A DNA stretch of 64,000 nucleotides, taken from positions 3,162,001-3,226,000 of the forward strand of contig NZ_CP087590.1 in the NCBI RefSeq assembly GCF_015594925.2. Direction: 5' to 3'. How positions within the stretch are numbered: position 1 is the first letter of the stretch; each line of letters opens with the position of its first letter. The notes beneath the pieces were generated by a model that was given only the letters and a program-made list of their open reading frames with translations, was not told where the DNA came from and ran no database searches. Position numbers and translations under genes: made by a program. Origin of the DNA: Vibrio sp. VB16. GTDB lineage: Bacteria; Pseudomonadota; Gammaproteobacteria; Enterobacterales; Vibrionaceae. Below, one piece after another: positions 61,168 to 64,000 of the stretch.

Positions 61168-62676
61168 ATGGAGTTCAGTGTAAAAAGTGGCAGCCCCGAG
61201 AAACAACGTAGTGCTTGTATCGTTGTGGGCGTATTCGAACCTCGCCGACTTTCCCCAGTGGCTGAACAGCTTGATAAGATCAGTGATGGTTATATCAGCT
61301 CTCTACTTCGTCGTGGAGATCTAGAAGGTAAGCCAGGCCAAATGCTACTTCTGCATCACGTTCCAGGCGTGTTGTCTGAACGAGTACTTCTTGTCGGCTG
61401 TGGTAAAGAACGCGAGTTAGGCGAGCGTCAATACAAAGAAATTATTCAAAAAACCATCAGTACCTTAAACGAAACTGGGTCTATGGAAGCAGTATGTTTC
61501 CTTACCGAGCTACACGTTAAAGGACGAGATACATACTGGAAAGTACGTCAAGCTGTTGAATCAACAAAAGACGGTCTGTACATTTTTGACCAATTTAAGA
61601 GCAACAAACCAGAAACACGCCGTCCACTGCGTAAACTTGTGTTTAACGTACCGACTCGACGTGAATTAAATCTAGGTGAAAAGGCCATTACCCACGGCTT
61701 AGCAATTTCGTCGGGTGTTAAAGCCTCTAAAGATCTTGGCAATATGCCACCTAACGTAGCTAACCCTGCTTATTTGGCATCACAAGCTCGCCGTTTAGGT
61801 GACGACTACCAATCCATCACATCAAAAATAATTGGTGAAGAAGAAATGGCGAAACTAGGTATGACATCATACTTAGCCGTTGGTCGAGGCTCTAGCAATG
61901 AATCAATGATGTCAGTAATGGAATACAAAGGTCATCCAGACTCCGATGCAAAACCTATTGTCTTAATTGGCAAAGGACTAACGTTTGATTCTGGTGGTAT
62001 CTCTCTCAAACCTGGCGAAGCTATGGACGAGATGAAATATGACATGTGTGGTGCGGCTTCTGTTTTTGGTACGATGAAGGCGCTTGCTAAACTCGCATTA
62101 CCGATCAATGTTGTTGCTGTTCTTGCTGGTTGTGAAAACATGCCAGGCAGCAATGCCTATCGCCCAGGTGATATCTTAACCACGATGTCTGGCCAAACCG
62201 TTGAAGTACTAAATACAGATGCTGAAGGTCGTTTGGTGCTTTGTGACGCGCTAACCTATGTTGAACGTTTTGACCCTGAGTGTGTTATTGATGTGGCAAC
62301 GTTAACGGGTGCATGTGTTATGGCACTTGGTCACCATATCAGTGGCTTAGTTTCAAATCACAATCCACTTGCACATGAATTAGTTAATGCCTCTGAACAG
62401 GCTGGTGACAGAGCATGGCGTATGCCAATGGCGGACGAGTATCAGGAACAATTGGAGAGTCCGTTTGCAGATATGCAGAATATTGGTGGACGACCTGCTG
62501 GTACTATTACCGCTGGTTGCTTCTTGTCTCGCTATGCGAAAAAGTACAACTGGGCGCACCTCGATATAGCCGGGACTGCTTGGAAGTCAGGCAAAGCCAA
62601 AGGCTCTACGGGCAGACCCGTTTCACTCCTTGTCCAATTTCTACTTAACCGTAGCGGCCAAGAGGTTGAAGAGTAG
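61168..62676 (+). CDS. pepA: Leucyl aminopeptidase PepA
   Basis: The 502-residue M17 metallopeptidase removes N-terminal amino acids and in E. coli also serves as a DNA-binding protein in Xer recombination and carAB control. The catalytic domain has GKGLTFDSGGISLKP (metal-binding Lys, Asp) and the signature NTDAEGRLVL. The N-terminal domain (about 1-160) is typical. The ATG follows TAGGAG. Length equals the family norm (503). A strong hairpin terminator comes right behind. Confidence 0.96.
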   Translation: MEFSVKSGSPEKQRSACIVVGVFEPRRLSPVAEQLDKISDGYISSLLRRGDLEGKPGQMLLLHHVPGVLSERVLLVGCGKERELGERQYKEIIQKTISTLNETGSMEAVCFLTELHVKGRDTYWKVRQAVESTKDGLYIFDQFKSNKPETRRPLRKLVFNVPTRRELNLGEKAITHGLAISSGVKASKDLGNMPPNVANPAYLASQARRLGDDYQSITSKIIGEEEMAKLGMTSYLAVGRGSSNESMMSVMEYKGHPDSDAKPIVLIGKGLTFDSGGISLKPGEAMDEMKYDMCGAASVFGTMKALAKLALPINVVAVLAGCENMPGSNAYRPGDILTTMSGQTVEVLNTDAEGRLVLCDALTYVERFDPECVIDVATLTGACVMALGHHISGLVSNHNPLAHELVNASEQAGDRAWRMPMADEYQEQLESPFADMQNIGGRPAGTITAGCFLSRYAKKYNWAHLDIAGTAWKSGKAKGSTGRPVSLLVQFLLNRSGQEVEE

Positions 62677-62691
62677 ATATTCAATCTAAGT

Positions 62692-62716
62692 AAAAGGGCC
62701 GAAAGGCCCTTTTCTT
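62692..62716 (+). terminator. pepA terminator
   Basis: AAAAGGGCC-GAAA-GGCCCTTTT is a 9-bp stem with a stable GAAA tetraloop and a T-rich tail, 16 bp after the pepA stop codon. Confidence 0.85.
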
Positions 62717-62756
62717 TTGTCGTGATACCTAAGTAATCTTGCAGGCTCAACAGAAC

Positions 62757-63209
62757 ATGAATACAGCCACTTTTTATATCGTTCAGGCCGATTCTCCTCA
62801 ATGCAGTAATGAGGGGTTTGAATCCTATGTACTTTTCCTGTTAAAACATTTTCATAACCAAGGTGTTAAGCTCTACATAAATGCGGAAAACAAAGAAAAG
62901 TCGTTATATTGGGATGAGCGGTTGTGGCAACAAGAGCCCGACTGTTTTCTACCCCATAATCTTATTGGTGAAGGCCCAAAAAATGGCACTTCAATTGAGA
63001 TAGGTTATAGCCAACTGCGACCAAGTTGGAATCGCCAGCTTGTGATTAATTTGGCGAAAGATAACACAAACTTTGCGGGAACCTTTGCTCAAGTGATAGA
63101 CTTCGTTCCTTATGATGAAAAAGCGAAGCAAACTGCCCGTGAAAGGTATAAGCTCTACCGCCAAGCTGGGTATCAAATGCAAATTATTGATATCGATCAT
63201 CAGCACTAA
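62757..63209 (+). CDS. holC: DNA polymerase III chi subunit HolC
   Basis: From the ATG at 62757 the product has 150 residues, the normal size; an upstream TTG at 62739 has no proper signal. The family start MNTATFYIV, the segment WDERLWQQEPDCFLPHNLIGEG and the region around GTFAQVIDFVPYDEKAKQTARERYKLYRQAGYQ all fit HolC. Chi binds psi and SSB and tethers the clamp-loader complex to single-stranded DNA. The place between pepA and valS is the same in E. coli and Vibrio. Confidence 0.95.
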   Translation: MNTATFYIVQADSPQCSNEGFESYVLFLLKHFHNQGVKLYINAENKEKSLYWDERLWQQEPDCFLPHNLIGEGPKNGTSIEIGYSQLRPSWNRQLVINLAKDNTNFAGTFAQVIDFVPYDEKAKQTARERYKLYRQAGYQMQIIDIDHQH

Positions 63210-63321
63210 TTTATGATCTTATAGGTATCCTCGTTGTGCGAGGCCACTTTCTTTAAGGTGATGCTCCTATAAGATCCGTACTTAATTCCAAATCAACGAA
63301 AAGTATCCATTAAAAGACGCT

Positions 63322-64000
63322 ATGGAAAAGACATACAACCCACAATCGATTGAACAATCTCTATACCAAACATGGGAAGAGAAAGGCTATTTCAAGCCAC
63401 ACGGTGATACATCTAAAGAAGCTTACAGCATCATGATCCCACCGCCGAACGTCACTGGTAGCCTGCATATGGGGCACGCTTTCCAAGATACGATCATGGA
63501 TACCTTAATCCGTTGTGAGCGTATGAAAGGCAAAAACACGCTTTGGCAAGTGGGTACCGATCACGCAGGTATTGCAACACAAATGGTTGTGGAAAGAAAA
63601 ATCGCCGCCCAAGAAGGCAAGACCAAAAACGATTATGGTCGAGATGCATTCATTGATAAAATTTGGGAATGGAAAGCGGAATCTGGTGGGACGATCACTA
63701 AGCAACTTCGTCGCTTAGGTGCCTCCGTCGATTGGGAGCGCGAACGCTTCACCATGGATGATGGACTTTCTGATGCGGTTAAAGAAGTATTTGTACGTCT
63801 TTATGAAGAAGACTTAATCTATCGCGGCAAGCGTTTGGTTAACTGGGATCCTAAATTACACACAGCAATTTCTGATCTTGAAGTCGAAAATAAAGATAAA
63901 AATGGCCACATGTGGCATTTCAAATATCCACTTGCTGATGGTGCTAAAACAGCCGATGGCAAAGCGTTCATTATTGTCGCAACGACTCGTCCAGAAACCA
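63322..64000 (+). CDS. valS: Valyl-tRNA synthetase ValS, 3'-truncated
   Basis: The first 226 residues are seen; the gene runs off the window end. The start MEKTYNPQSIEQSLYQTWE is typical. The class I signature appears as GSLHMGHA (HIGH motif) near residue 45. The following segments TDHAGIATQ and VNWDPKLHTAISDLEVE are standard. The enzyme charges tRNA-Val and edits threonine. No T-box or other leader was noticed. Confidence 0.96.
   Translation, partial: MEKTYNPQSIEQSLYQTWEEKGYFKPHGDTSKEAYSIMIPPPNVTGSLHMGHAFQDTIMDTLIRCERMKGKNTLWQVGTDHAGIATQMVVERKIAAQEGKTKNDYGRDAFIDKIWEWKAESGGTITKQLRRLGASVDWERERFTMDDGLSDAVKEVFVRLYEEDLIYRGKRLVNWDPKLHTAISDLEVENKDKNGHMWHFKYPLADGAKTADGKAFIIVATTRPET

Noticed and set aside
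1..64000. CRISPR arrays, tRNA/rRNA genes, insertion sequences, prophage or toxin-antitoxin genes
   Set aside because: None was recognised by reading both strands and the translated frames.

Overview
The window looks like a piece of a Vibrionaceae chromosome, most likely a marine Vibrio. It has low-to-moderate GC. It carries gene blocks with the content and order known from Vibrio: pykF / DeoR regulator / glmS; ilvI-ilvH / fatty-acyl-CoA ligase / leuO; an MJ1255-type glycosyltransferase with a PAP2 phosphatase; and lptG-lptF / pepA / holC / valS. I see no tRNA, rRNA, CRISPR array, transposase or phage gene.

The left part (1 to about 39 kb) is an accessory metabolic region. It starts with the 3' end of a molybdopterin oxidoreductase of the arsenite oxidase / iodate reductase group and a small cytochrome c. 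A PilZ protein, an OlsF-like bifunctional acyltransferase, an orphan LuxR-type regulator with a degenerate receiver and a LysR regulator follow. Next is the YjjI/YjjW glycyl-radical enzyme and its activase. From 9.2 to 20 kb lies a hexuronate / unsaturated-uronate utilisation locus: an ExuR/UxuR-like GntR regulator, a TRAP transporter, KduI, a YhcH/YiaL-type protein, two dehydrogenases and a fructuronate-reductase-like enzyme on the minus strand, with kdgK-eda divergent. The 338-bp gap between the two arms holds three TTGG-N4-CCAA-like operators and a perfect 18-bp inverted repeat.

From 20.1 to 28.4 kb a LysR regulator faces a plus-strand operon: RidA-like protein, aldehyde dehydrogenase, atypical M19 dipeptidase-like protein, BCCT transporter and two proteins of unknown function. 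This looks like an uncharacterised catabolic system for a betaine-type or related amine and is the best candidate here for something new. From 28.4 to 39.1 kb come a membrane protein / MDR dehydrogenase / MFS operon and a glycerol-dihydroxyacetone locus: glycerol dehydrogenase, a fused ATP-type DHA kinase, the regulator DhaR and DhaK/DhaL without an adjacent DhaM.

The right part (39.5 to 64 kb) is mostly core genome: amino-sugar synthesis (glmS), glycolysis (pyk), branched-chain amino acid synthesis (ilvIH), the fatty-acyl-CoA ligase, leuO, LPS export permeases (lptFG), leucyl aminopeptidase, DNA polymerase III chi and the 5' part of valS. Between them sits a second TRAP transporter with a divergent two-component system whose kinase has a periplasmic sensor domain; this system probably senses the transported carboxylate.
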